Below are positions 1 to 7,021 of a stretch of 11,315 bases of DNA, one piece after another. This DNA comes from Gammaproteobacteria bacterium (GTDB lineage: Bacteria; Pseudomonadota; Gammaproteobacteria; UBA9214). Below the pieces are notes generated by a model. The model was not told the DNA's origin, did no database searches, and worked only from the letters and a program-made list of their open reading frames with translations. Within the stretch, counting starts at the first letter, position 1; every line of letters begins with the position of its first letter. Where the stretch lies: positions 1-11,315 of the forward strand of contig JAOUCV010000044.1 of assembly GCA_029859555.1 (NCBI GenBank). Reading direction: 5' to 3'. A program made the translations under genes and the position numbers.

Positions 1-1
1 G

Positions 2-1249
2 TTTTACCAGTCGGGCAGTTTTGATGACCCTGCCGCCTACGAGGCGCTGAAGCAGCGCCTCGATGAGATCGAGCCGCAGTTTGGAATTCCGGGTAACCGG
101 ATTTTTTATCTTGCCATTCCGCCACGGCTTATCGGTGTTTGTGCGCAGCATCTCAAGGCAGCAGGACTGGTACAGGATGAAACATCCGATGGTCCGTTCT
201 CGCGCATCATCGTGGAAAAGCCCATCGGCCGCGACTTGCAGAGTGCCAAGGAGGTGAATGAAATCCTTGGCGAATGTTTTGCCGAACCGCAGATCTACCG
301 TATCGATCACTATCTGGGCAAGGAGACGGTGCAGAATATCCTGGTCATGCGTTTTGGCAACGCGATCTTCGAACCGTTATGGAATGCCAAGCACATAGAC
401 CATGTGCAGATAACCGTGGCAGAGGACGAAGGTGTTGGAACCCGCGCCGGTTATTATGACAGGGCCGGTGCGTTACGCGATATGGTGCAAAACCATATCC
501 TGCAGTTGCTTTCCCTGGTAGCGATGGAGCCGCCGTGGACCATGGACGCTGACGTGATCCGTGACCACCGGCTGGATGTACTGCACTGCCTGCGTCCCCT
601 GAATGTTGAGAATATCGAGTCCGACGTTGTGCGCGCCCAGTATGCACATGGCTTCTACCAGGGTGATGATGTGCCCGGCTACCGCCGGGAAGAGGGTGTC
701 GCCAGTGATTCAAGCACGGAAACCTACGTGGCACTGCGTGTGTTCATCGACAACTGGCGCTGGGCCGGTGTTCCCTTCTATATCCGCACGGGGAAGCGCT
801 TGCCAAAGCGGGTCAGTGAAATTGCGGTGCAGTTCAAAGATGTGCCACATATTCTGTTTAATTCTGACAACGACCATCCGCTGGATCCGAATGTGCTGGC
901 GCTGCGCCTGCAGCCGGACGAGGGCATGTCGCTGCGCATCGCCACCAAGATGCCAGGGTCGCGGGTGCAGATATACCCGGTGAAAATGGACTTCCGCTAT
1001 GGCAGTACCTTTGGCGATCAATCGCCCGAGGCCTATGAACGTTTATTACTGGACGTAATGGCTGGAGACGCTACCCTGTTCATGCGGCGTGACGCGGTCG
1101 AGGCATCCTGGAGCTGGATACAACCCTTGCTGGATGCCTGGGACCGCGGTAACAATCGCTGGCTGCCGGAATACCCGGCCAGCACCTGGGGCCCGGTGGA
1201 GTCCGACCGTTTGATTGAAAACGAAGGCAGACGCTGGCGGGTGCTATGA
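2..1249 (+). CDS. zwf: Glucose-6-phosphate dehydrogenase, 5'-truncated by window edge
   Basis: Oxidises glucose 6-phosphate to 6-phosphogluconolactone with NAD(P)+, the first step of the oxidative pentose phosphate and Entner-Doudoroff routes, in the cytoplasm. The frame is open from base 2, giving 415 visible residues and no start codon in the window. The family signature RIDHYLGKE lies at visible residues 100-108; its His corresponds to the substrate-phosphate-binding His of known enzymes. EKPIGRD (72-78), which precedes it, and RTGKRLPKR (262-270) are also typical. By comparison with the His178 numbering of the Leuconostoc enzyme, about 75 N-terminal residues are missing, including the GxxGDLA dinucleotide motif. 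The stop overlaps the opcA start as ATGA, so the two are probably translationally coupled. Coenzyme preference cannot be read from the visible part. The identification is secure. Confidence 0.97.
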   Translation, partial: FYQSGSFDDPAAYEALKQRLDEIEPQFGIPGNRIFYLAIPPRLIGVCAQHLKAAGLVQDETSDGPFSRIIVEKPIGRDLQSAKEVNEILGECFAEPQIYRIDHYLGKETVQNILVMRFGNAIFEPLWNAKHIDHVQITVAEDEGVGTRAGYYDRAGALRDMVQNHILQLLSLVAMEPPWTMDADVIRDHRLDVLHCLRPLNVENIESDVVRAQYAHGFYQGDDVPGYRREEGVASDSSTETYVALRVFIDNWRWAGVPFYIRTGKRLPKRVSEIAVQFKDVPHILFNSDNDHPLDPNVLALRLQPDEGMSLRIATKMPGSRVQIYPVKMDFRYGSTFGDQSPEAYERLLLDVMAGDATLFMRRDAVEASWSWIQPLLDAWDRGNNRWLPEYPASTWGPVESDRLIENEGRRWRVL

Positions 1250-2367
1250 GCGAAACAAGCTCTGCCGATGCGAGTCTGTCCGAGACGCGGGTCAATGTAG
1301 CGGACATCGAGCGCGCACTGGATCGTCTCTGGAGTGCATTGCATGCCGAGGAAGAGGCCGGGCACGGGGTAACGCGTGCCTGTATGTCAAATCTTATTAT
1401 CGCCTGTCAAACACAAGAGCAGGCACGCGATGTTACCGAGCGCATTCCTGAGCTGGTCGAGCGGCACCCGGCACGGGTGTTTTTACTGACCGCATGTGCA
1501 CCGAAAGTCAATTTGATCGAGGCCGATGTTTCGGCACACTTCCGGGGTTCCGGGGGTAGCCGGCAACTCTGCGCCGAACATGTGGATATCCGCTTCGACC
1601 CGGCAGTCGCGGGGCGGCTTGGATCGATATTGCGGCCGCTGTTGATTGGTGATTTGACAACCACCCTGTGGTGGGCGAGTAATCAGCCGCCACCCCTTGG
1701 CAAGGGTCTGTTTGAGAACCTCGCAGCGCTGGCTGACCAGGTGATTTATGACAGTGTCGGTTGGCCAAACCCGGCCGAGGGCGTGCGCGCCATGACACGC
1801 TGGGTTATGGGCGAGGAACGGCCGGTATTCAACCTGGCATGGCGCTACCTGAAGCCGTGGCGGCGTATCCTGGCGCAGGTGCTGGATCCGGCGGTGGCGC
1901 CGGGTGCATTGCAGAATATCGATTCCGTCCACGTTGAGCATGGCCCCCATGCCCTGCCGATGGCGTGGTTGTTGATTGGCTGGCTGGCGGCCAGGTTACA
2001 ATGGCAACCACAGAAAGGCGATATGCAATCCGGCAGCGACGTGAGTTGGGCTTTTCGAACGCCACGAGGGGATTTGCGGGTGCACATTCACCGCTGTTCA
2101 GAAGGCGTGGCACAGGTGCGCAAGCTGAAACTGGCCTGGCAGGGTGACGCGCCGGGACACGCCGGTTTTTACTATGCAGATGATCACTGGCTGTCATTGC
2201 TGCCGGAGGAATCCACCCTGCCTGCGACGAGTATTCCTGCGCGCAAGGTACCCCTGGAGATGATGATCGCAGCACAACTGGCGCATCGAACAAAAGATGC
2301 CCTGTTCGAGCAATCCATTGCCGTTGCGCAAATTATGGCGGGTGTCCTGAACCGGCAGTCGAATTGA
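1246..2367 (+). CDS. opcA: Glucose-6-phosphate dehydrogenase assembly/activator protein OpcA
   Basis: A 373-residue cytoplasmic protein of the OpcA family. In cyanobacteria OpcA promotes oligomerisation and redox-dependent activation of G6PDH; in actinobacteria the gene also follows zwf. Recognisable features in order are HPARVFLL (74-81) in the N-terminal half, a TTLWW strand (139-143) ending that domain, a C-domain helix with W199-R-x3-PWR (to about 207), and WLLIGWLAARLQW (241-253). There is no signal peptide or membrane segment. Five cysteines are visible (C46, C54, C84, C109, C284); whether any acts as a redox switch is unknown. The ATG at 1246 overlaps the zwf stop by 4 bases, which sets the start and implies coupled translation in a fixed ratio. 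I recognise the family from these motifs and the context; the activating role in this organism is inference. Confidence 0.9.
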   Translation: MSETSSADASLSETRVNVADIERALDRLWSALHAEEEAGHGVTRACMSNLIIACQTQEQARDVTERIPELVERHPARVFLLTACAPKVNLIEADVSAHFRGSGGSRQLCAEHVDIRFDPAVAGRLGSILRPLLIGDLTTTLWWASNQPPPLGKGLFENLAALADQVIYDSVGWPNPAEGVRAMTRWVMGEERPVFNLAWRYLKPWRRILAQVLDPAVAPGALQNIDSVHVEHGPHALPMAWLLIGWLAARLQWQPQKGDMQSGSDVSWAFRTPRGDLRVHIHRCSEGVAQVRKLKLAWQGDAPGHAGFYYADDHWLSLLPEESTLPATSIPARKVPLEMMIAAQLAHRTKDALFEQSIAVAQIMAGVLNRQSN

Positions 2368-2379
2368 ATGATGCTAAAC

Positions 2380-2386
2380 AAGGCGG
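2380..2386 (+). promoter_or_regulatory. Ribosome binding site of the SDR gene
   Basis: AAGGCGG sits just before the tandem ATGATG at 2388-2393. The spacing suits the second ATG better than the first, and far better than the in-frame TTG at 2364, which has no clear Shine-Dalgarno sequence. It therefore favours the 2391 start. Confidence 0.55.
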
Positions 2387-2390
2387 GATG

Positions 2391-3089
2391 ATGAAATTAC
2401 TGGAAGGAAAATGGGCGCTGGTGACCGGGTCCAGCCGCGGCATTGGTCTGCAGGTTGCCAGGGGGCTGGCCGCACGCAAGTGCAACCTGGTGGTACACGG
2501 GCGCAAGCCCGAAAATACCGTCAGGACCGTTGAACTGCTGAAACACTATGGCATACAGGTACACAGTGTTAGTGGAGACCTGTCGAGCAGCGAGGGTGTA
2601 CAGGCGGTGATCGACGGGGTGCGTTCGGGCCCCGGGCATGTGGATATACTTTACAACAATGCCGGTGTCATGAGTGCCTGGAAGCCGATCTGGGAAGTGC
2701 CCCCTGAAGAATGGCTGGATATCTTGCAGGTCAACCTGCTGGCAATGATTGCCCTGTGCAATGCCTTTGGACCGGAGATGAAACGCCGTGGCTACGGCCG
2801 CATTATTAACGTGTCATCCGGGATCAAGGACACCCCGAACCTGGCGCCTTATGGTATTTCAAAGGCAGCAGTCGATAAATATACCCGCGACCTGGCAGTC
2901 GAATTGAAAGACAGTAATGTGCTGGTGAATTATCTTGATCCGGGCTGGCTGAAGACTGACCTGGGTGGAAAAGACGCCATGTACCCGGTAGAAGACGTGC
3001 TGCCTGGCGCGCTTGTGCCGGCCCTGCTGGAAGACAACGGCCCGAGCGGGCAACTTTTCCTGGCGCAGGATTATCGCATGTTGGCATAA
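2391..3089 (+). CDS. Short-chain dehydrogenase/reductase (SDR), substrate unknown
   Basis: A classical SDR of 232 residues (numbering from 2391) that should use NAD(P)(H) to reduce a carbonyl or oxidise an alcohol in the cytoplasm. It shows the Rossmann cofactor loop TGSSRGIG (12-19), NNAG (89-92), the active-site serines after INV (142-143), the catalytic pair Y154-x3-K158 in YGISK, and a following DPGWLKTDLGG segment. The Arg in the glycine loop and the HGRK after the second strand suggest NADPH rather than NADH, but this is inference. The frame is open from a TTG at 2364 that overlaps the opcA stop. I prefer the second of two adjacent ATGs, at 2391, because AAGGCGG (2380-2386) is well spaced for it; 2388 is also possible. 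As third gene of the zwf-opcA operon it could draw on NADPH made by Zwf, but nothing in the sequence names the substrate. Confidence 0.9.
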   Translation: MKLLEGKWALVTGSSRGIGLQVARGLAARKCNLVVHGRKPENTVRTVELLKHYGIQVHSVSGDLSSSEGVQAVIDGVRSGPGHVDILYNNAGVMSAWKPIWEVPPEEWLDILQVNLLAMIALCNAFGPEMKRRGYGRIINVSSGIKDTPNLAPYGISKAAVDKYTRDLAVELKDSNVLVNYLDPGWLKTDLGGKDAMYPVEDVLPGALVPALLEDNGPSGQLFLAQDYRMLA

Positions 3090-3092
3090 ATG

Positions 3093-3109
3093 CCAGACAG
3101 GCAGTCTGG
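3093..3109 (+). terminator. Weak stem-loop after the SDR gene, possible operon end
   Basis: CCAGAC and GTCTGG form a perfect 6-bp stem around a 5-base loop, starting 4 bases after the SDR stop. No T-run follows, so it is not a canonical intrinsic terminator. It may mark the 3' end of the zwf-opcA-SDR transcript or help a Rho-dependent stop. Confidence 0.3.
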
Positions 3110-3278
3110 ATCAGGCCCTGTCCGATGCTGTGATCCTTGCCGCTGTCACGAATTATCGGTCAGCATCCAGCCCCGGTCACTGCCTGCTTGAGTCAGTTCC
3201 GCTACAGCCGTTTGCCGATCGGGCTGCATGGTTGAACCTTTAAAGAACCAGTTTGCCTGCTTCCGCAACGGACAGATC

Positions 3279-3287
3279 TGCTACAAT
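3279..3287 (+). promoter_or_regulatory. Extended -10 promoter of the FG-GAP lipoprotein gene
   Basis: TGC followed directly by TACAAT (3282-3287) matches the extended -10 pattern TGnTATAAT with one mismatch in the hexamer. No good -35 lies at 16-18 bases, as is allowed for extended -10 promoters. The region downstream to 3318 is AT-rich. The start of transcription would be near 3294, giving a leader of about 40 nt. Confidence 0.45.
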
Positions 3288-3322
3288 CTATGTAGAGGTA
3301 TAACATATAAATAGTGATTTGC

Positions 3323-3328
3323 AGGGGG
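3323..3328 (+). promoter_or_regulatory. Ribosome binding site of the FG-GAP lipoprotein gene
   Basis: AGGGGG lies 5 bases before the ATG at 3334. It would overlap the coding sequence if translation began at the upstream in-frame TTG (3319), so it supports the ATG. Confidence 0.55.
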
Positions 3329-3333
3329 CTTTT

Positions 3334-4809
3334 ATGTGCAGGATGTCCACCTTGTTTCTGCTTGTTGTATGCCTTTCTGGCTGTTTCGGAAGCGGTGGAG
3401 GCGGTGGTGGTGGCAATAACGGGGCACCAGGTACCAATGCCGACTTGTCTGACCTGTCGCTGTCCGCCGGTCCGCTGGACCAGGTGTTCCAGGCAAACCA
3501 GGTCAGATATACCGCGACGGTCGGTTTTCTCGCGGCCTCTACGACGGTAACGCCAACCACCGACGATGCCAATGCCACGGTAACCGTCAACGGGGTGGTG
3601 GTCATTTCCGGAACAGCCAGTGGCCCAATCTCGCTTGACGAGGGCCCCAATAATGAGATCAGTGTTATTGTTACTGCCGAAGACGGCATGACAAAAAAAG
3701 TCTATACGGTCAGTGTCACGCGCCAATTGGCGGACGAATTTGCTCAGCAGGCCTATCTCAAGGCCTTCGATGCCGCGGAAAATGATGAATTCGGATTCTC
3801 GGTCGCCCTTTCAGGGGACACCCTTGCGGTCGGGGCGGTTGGCAAAAACAGTGCTGACAACAGTAAACCGGATACGGGTGCGGTCTATGTGTTTACCCGC
3901 AACAACGGGATATGGGCCCGGCAGGTCGAACTCAAGGCCTTCGATGCCGAGGAAAATGATCAATTCGGGTCCTCGGTCGCACTCTCGGGTGACACCCTTG
4001 CGGTCGGGGCGGTTGGCAAAAACAGTGTTGACAACAGTAAGCCGGATATTGGTGCGGTCTATGTGTTTACCCGTGACATCGACGGGGACTGGACCCGGCA
4101 GGCCGAACTCAAGGCCTTCGATGCCGAGGAAAATGATGAATTCGGGTTCTCGGTCGCTCTTTCAGGTGACACCCTGGCGGTCGGGACCATTGGCAAAAAC
4201 AGTGCTGACAATAGTAAACCGGATATTGGTGCGGTCTATGTGTTTACCCGCAACAACGGGATATGGACCCGGCAGGTCGAACTCAAGGCCCTCGATGCCC
4301 GGGAAAATGATCAATTCGGATTCTCGGTCGCTCTTTCAGGGGACACCCTGGCGGTCGGGGCGGTCGGCAAAAACAGTGTTGACAACAGTAAACCGGATAT
4401 TGGTGCGGTCTACGTGTTTACCCGTGACATCGACGGTGACTGGACCCGGCAGGACTTGCTGAGGGCCTCCAATGCCGATATAGATGATCAATTCGGGTTC
4501 TCGGTCGCCCTCTCTGGTGACACCCTTGCGGTCGGGTCAGTCTATGAAGACAGCAGCGCCAGCGGCGGGCAGGACGACAACAGTGCCCTCGATGCCGGTG
4601 CAGTGTATGTGTTTATCCGCAACAACAACGGGGTATGGAGCCAGCAGTCCTACCTCAAGGCTTCCAACGCCAATGCAGATGATCAATTTGGAGTGGTCGC
4701 ACTCTCGGGGGATACCCTTGCGGTTGGTGCTGTGGGTGAGGGCAGTAACGCGGTTGGCGGTGAAGAAGACAACAGTGCCCCTGGAGCCGGTGCAGTGTAT
4801 GTGTTTTAG
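3334..4809 (+). CDS. FG-GAP repeat lipoprotein with cadherin-like beta-sandwich domain
   Basis: A predicted cell-envelope lipoprotein of 491 residues. The first 17 residues form a short hydrophobic signal ending in lipobox LSGC (Cys17 lipidated). Next comes a poly-Gly linker (about 20-27), as seen in many gammaproteobacterial surface lipoproteins. Residues 36-130 resemble the cadherin-like beta-sandwich family (starting ADLSDLSLSAG, ending KKVYTVSVTR). From about residue 142 to the end are six FG-GAP-type repeats, each with a core like DxFGFSVALSGDTLAVGA and closing GAVYVF. Such repeats form beta-propeller blades in integrin alpha chains; here binding or adhesion at the cell surface is inferred. 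The last repeat stops right after GAVYVF, where the others continue to a W-containing strand. The ATG at 3334 is chosen for its ribosome binding site; a start at 3343 would also keep the lipobox. It stands alone with its own promoter. Confidence 0.88.
   Translation: MCRMSTLFLLVVCLSGCFGSGGGGGGGNNGAPGTNADLSDLSLSAGPLDQVFQANQVRYTATVGFLAASTTVTPTTDDANATVTVNGVVVISGTASGPISLDEGPNNEISVIVTAEDGMTKKVYTVSVTRQLADEFAQQAYLKAFDAAENDEFGFSVALSGDTLAVGAVGKNSADNSKPDTGAVYVFTRNNGIWARQVELKAFDAEENDQFGSSVALSGDTLAVGAVGKNSVDNSKPDIGAVYVFTRDIDGDWTRQAELKAFDAEENDEFGFSVALSGDTLAVGTIGKNSADNSKPDIGAVYVFTRNNGIWTRQVELKALDARENDQFGFSVALSGDTLAVGAVGKNSVDNSKPDIGAVYVFTRDIDGDWTRQDLLRASNADIDDQFGFSVALSGDTLAVGSVYEDSSASGGQDDNSALDAGAVYVFIRNNNGVWSQQSYLKASNANADDQFGVVALSGDTLAVGAVGEGSNAVGGEEDNSAPGAGAVYVF
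3757..4806 (+). repeat. Six tandem FG-GAP coding repeats, four arranged as two 351-bp double units
   Basis: Repeat units begin at 3757, 3931, 4108, 4282, 4459 and 4654, with lengths of 174, 177, 174, 177, 195 and 153 (incomplete) bases. Units 1 and 3 share DEF, NSADN and an RNNGIW end; units 2 and 4 share DQF, NSVDN and an RDIDGDW end. Hence 3757-4107 and 4108-4458 are two copies of one 351-base double unit. By eye, units 1 and 3 differ at about 12 of 174 bases and units 2 and 4 at about 17 of 177. Units 5 and 6 are more diverged and carry a longer acidic, Gly/Ser-rich loop (SGGQDDNSA, VGGEEDNSA). This fits duplication of a two-repeat block. Confidence 0.92.
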
Positions 4810-4885
4810 TAGCTATGCGTATCTGTCCAGTGCCTGGGCACGGCTGTTTGCTGTGTAAAATGAAGATGCTGTCCATGCGGTCGGC

Positions 4886-4891
4886 TATAAC
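4886..4891 (+). promoter_or_regulatory. Possible -10 box of the carbonic anhydrase gene
   Basis: TATAAC differs from the consensus at one base and lies 27 bases before the ATG, but no convincing -35 is at the right distance. The gene follows the lipoprotein stop by about 110 bases, so some promoter of its own is plausible. Confidence 0.2.
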
Positions 4892-4918
4892 TGTATTTTC
4901 ACGAGGAATGCCATCACC

Positions 4919-5629
4919 ATGAATACTGTAAAGTCACTGCTGTTGTCACTGGCGCTGGCACTGCCGGTTTTTTGGGTTAGCGGTGTTGTGCAGGCGGAGA
5001 CTGCAGATGTAGCGCTTACCCGGGAGGCGCAGGCTGCCATCACTCCAGCCAGGGCATTGGAGATGTTACAGCAGGGCAACGAACGTTTTGTTTCCGGCAA
5101 GACGCTACCGCGGGATTTTCTTGCACAGGTCAGGCAGACATCCACAGGCCAGTATCCGTTCGCGGCCATCGTCAGTTGTCTCGACTCGCGTATCCCGCCG
5201 GCAATTGTGTTCGACCAGGGGATCGGCGATCTCTTTGTCGGACGGATGGCGGGAAACTTTGTCAATGATGACATGCTCGGCAGTCTTGAATTTGCGACCA
5301 AACTGTCGGGCGCCAAACTGGTTGTTATTCTCGGGCACACCGAATGTGGAGCCATCAAGGGAGCCTGTGACGCGGCGCAGCTCGGTTTGCTGACAGCGAC
5401 CCTGGCGAATATTAACCCCGCAATAGAGGCGGTACAGGGAGATTACACGCCAAGAAATTCAGCTAATGCAGGGTTTGTGCAGGCTGCGGCAGAGATGAAT
5501 GTCCAGCTCAGCATGAAGAAACTGCTCGACCGGAGCGTGGTACTGCGCGAGATGGTCGACAAGGGTGAACTGGGGCTGGTCGGCGCCATGTATGACGTAA
5601 CGACCGGCAAGGTAAAATTCTACAAGTAA
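4919..5629 (+). CDS. Exported beta-class carbonic anhydrase
   Basis: Interconverts CO2 and bicarbonate using one zinc ion. The 236-residue protein has the beta-class motifs SCLDSR (86-91, with zinc ligand C87 and the D89/R91 dyad) and HTECGA (140-145, with ligands H140 and C143). RMAGNFV around 109-115 is also typical. Residues 1-26 form a clear signal peptide: Lys5, a hydrophobic core, and a VQA cleavage site before Glu27. The enzyme should therefore act in the periplasm, unlike housekeeping cytoplasmic forms. GAGGA at 4903-4907 is the likely ribosome binding site, with a rather long gap of 11 bases. An exported enzyme may speed CO2/bicarbonate exchange across the envelope; a link to carbon supply or pH balance is inference. 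Class and catalytic residues are secure. Confidence 0.95.
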   Translation: MNTVKSLLLSLALALPVFWVSGVVQAETADVALTREAQAAITPARALEMLQQGNERFVSGKTLPRDFLAQVRQTSTGQYPFAAIVSCLDSRIPPAIVFDQGIGDLFVGRMAGNFVNDDMLGSLEFATKLSGAKLVVILGHTECGAIKGACDAAQLGLLTATLANINPAIEAVQGDYTPRNSANAGFVQAAAEMNVQLSMKKLLDRSVVLREMVDKGELGLVGAMYDVTTGKVKFYK

Positions 5630-5650
5630 CTGCCGTTTGGGATGGCCCTG

Positions 5651-5674
5651 CAGCACGATCTTGCGTGAGTGCTG
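5651..5674 (+). terminator. Weak stem-loop after the carbonic anhydrase gene
   Basis: CAGCAC (5651-5656) pairs with GTGCTG (5669-5674) around a 12-base loop, 22 bases after the carbonic anhydrase stop. No T-run follows. It could be a weak or Rho-assisted terminator, or chance. Confidence 0.22.
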
Positions 5675-5710
5675 GACATGTACGCGTGCGGCATTTAGTC
5701 TACGGTTCTC

Positions 5711-6937
5711 ATGGAATTCGATAATAATATTCTGCAAATCAGTTCTTTTTTCGCCGTGACGATCGGTATTGTCGTGCTGTTTGTCGGCAAGCGCGTCAAT
5801 GACATGGTAGGTTTTCTCCGCGAATTCAGTATTCCGCAGCCTGTTACCGGGGGGCTGATATTTTCAGTTTTGATTGCGCTGTTGTACCTCGTCAGTGATA
5901 TCGAAATTCATTTCGACCTGCAAGCGCGGGATGTGCTGCTGATTTACTTTTTCACCACTATTGGTATCAATGCCAGCGTCAAAGACCTGTTGGCGGGTGG
6001 CAAGCCGCTGGTGATCCTGTTGATGATTACCATTAGCTACATGTTCCTGCAGAACATTACCGGTATTACAGTCGCAGCACTGTTTGACCAGCCTACGGCC
6101 GTCGGTATGCTGGGTGGTACGGTGTCGCTGATCGGCGGGCACGGTACTGCCATAGCCTGGTCGCCGCGGATTGCGGAAGATTATGGTATCGGTAATGCCA
6201 TGGAGATTGGTATCGCCTGTGCCACCTTTGGCCTGATCCTGGCCAGTTTGATGGGCGGACCGATTGCAAAATACCTTATTACCAAGCACCAGCTGGAACC
6301 GGAAAAGATTGAACCGCTGGATGTGGGTGTCAGCGATAAAGCCGATCAAGATAAAAGTATCAGCCACCTGGATTTGCTGGATGCCATCCTGGCTATTCAC
6401 GTGAGTGCTATTTTTGGTCTCATGATCAACTCGGGACTGGAAACTCTCGGACTCCAGTTGCCATTGTTTGTCACCTGCCTGTTTGCCGGTATTCTGATTA
6501 CCAACCTGATACCCAAATCCTATCCGCGTATTTCGGGCATGGTCTGGCCCAGCCGCAAGCCGGCTATTGCACTGATTGCAGATGTGTCTCTGGGTACCTT
6601 TCTGGCGATGTCGCTGATGAGTATGCAGCTGTGGACACTGGTAGACCTTGCCGGACCTATCTTTACCATTCTCGGCGCACAGTTCGTGATCGCAGTGAGT
6701 CTGGCATTGTTTGTGGTGTTTCCGCTGATGGGACGCAACTATGATGCAGCTGTTGTCTGCTCGGGCTTTGGCGGTATTTCACTGGGCTCGACACCGACCG
6801 CGATGGCCAACATGTCAGCGGTCACGCAACGTTACGGTTCCTCGCACCTGGCATTTATTATTGTGCCGCTGGTGTGTGCGTTCTTTATCGACCTGGTCAA
6901 TGCGCTGCTGATCCCGTTCTTTTTGACTAACTTCTAA
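5711..6937 (+). CDS. gltS: Sodium/glutamate symporter GltS
   Basis: An inner-membrane carrier of the ESS family that imports glutamate with sodium. The 408-residue length matches the Escherichia coli protein, and conserved blocks align throughout: IPQPVTGGL (41-49), the reentrant-loop motif GGHGT (142-146), MEIGIACATFGL (164-175), and MGRNYDAAV (340-348) followed by LGSTPTAMANM (358-368) in the second half. The two GG/ATP-like loops reflect the inverted repeat fold of the family. Multiple hydrophobic segments fill the protein, with a polar central loop at about 190-220. No strong Shine-Dalgarno sequence precedes the ATG at 5711. It lies 81 bases after the carbonic anhydrase gene, so co-transcription is possible. 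Glutamate uptake can serve nitrogen supply or osmoprotection; which applies here is unknown. Confidence 0.93.
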   Translation: MEFDNNILQISSFFAVTIGIVVLFVGKRVNDMVGFLREFSIPQPVTGGLIFSVLIALLYLVSDIEIHFDLQARDVLLIYFFTTIGINASVKDLLAGGKPLVILLMITISYMFLQNITGITVAALFDQPTAVGMLGGTVSLIGGHGTAIAWSPRIAEDYGIGNAMEIGIACATFGLILASLMGGPIAKYLITKHQLEPEKIEPLDVGVSDKADQDKSISHLDLLDAILAIHVSAIFGLMINSGLETLGLQLPLFVTCLFAGILITNLIPKSYPRISGMVWPSRKPAIALIADVSLGTFLAMSLMSMQLWTLVDLAGPIFTILGAQFVIAVSLALFVVFPLMGRNYDAAVVCSGFGGISLGSTPTAMANMSAVTQRYGSSHLAFIIVPLVCAFFIDLVNALLIPFFLTNF

Positions 6938-6952
6938 AGGCGGGTGGCAGAT

Positions 6953-7007
6953 TTAATCGCGGCCAAGGTCTGCCCCGTGTGCAGGAGCGCATCTCGTGCG
7001 CGATTAA
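6953..7007. repeat. 9-bp perfect inverted repeat between gltS and rhlE
   Basis: TTAATCGCG (6953-6961) and CGCGATTAA (6999-7007) are perfect inverted copies enclosing 37 bases. Inside, GCGCA (6987-6991) can pair with TGCGC (6997-7001), which shares three bases with the right arm and so competes with the outer stem. The element lies 15 bases after the gltS stop and 14 bases before the rhlE -35 box. It could end the gltS transcript or bind a regulator of rhlE; the sequence does not decide. Confidence 0.5.
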
Positions 7008-7021
7008 TAATCAAGCAAATA

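Noticed and set aside
63..257. Short + strand open frame at the left edge
   Set aside because: It overlaps the zwf frame, which is open from base 2 and matches G6PDH throughout; the short frame has no recognisable features.
345..734. Minus-strand open frame opposite zwf
   Set aside because: Its composition (His-, Arg- and Pro-rich) is typical of the antisense of a GC-rich gene, and it resembles no family I know.
2364..2390. TTG start for the SDR gene overlapping the opcA stop
   Set aside because: The overlap is attractive for coupling, but there is no Shine-Dalgarno sequence and the added residues are not part of the SDR fold; ATG at 2391 (or 2388) is better supported.
3757..4458. Regular repeats that might be a CRISPR array
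   Set aside because: The units are about 175 bases, contiguous, in frame and coding; there are no short repeats with unique spacers and no cas genes.
4484..4858. Frameshift at the end of the FG-GAP gene that would extend the last repeat
   Set aside because: I read all three forward frames after 4806 and none restores the expected strand (W, QQ, LKA pattern), so the stop at 4807-4809 is taken as real.
4908..4922. Four-codon micro-ORF (MPSP) overlapping the carbonic anhydrase start
   Set aside because: GAGGA directly abuts its ATG with no spacing, so it could not be initiated efficiently; likely chance.
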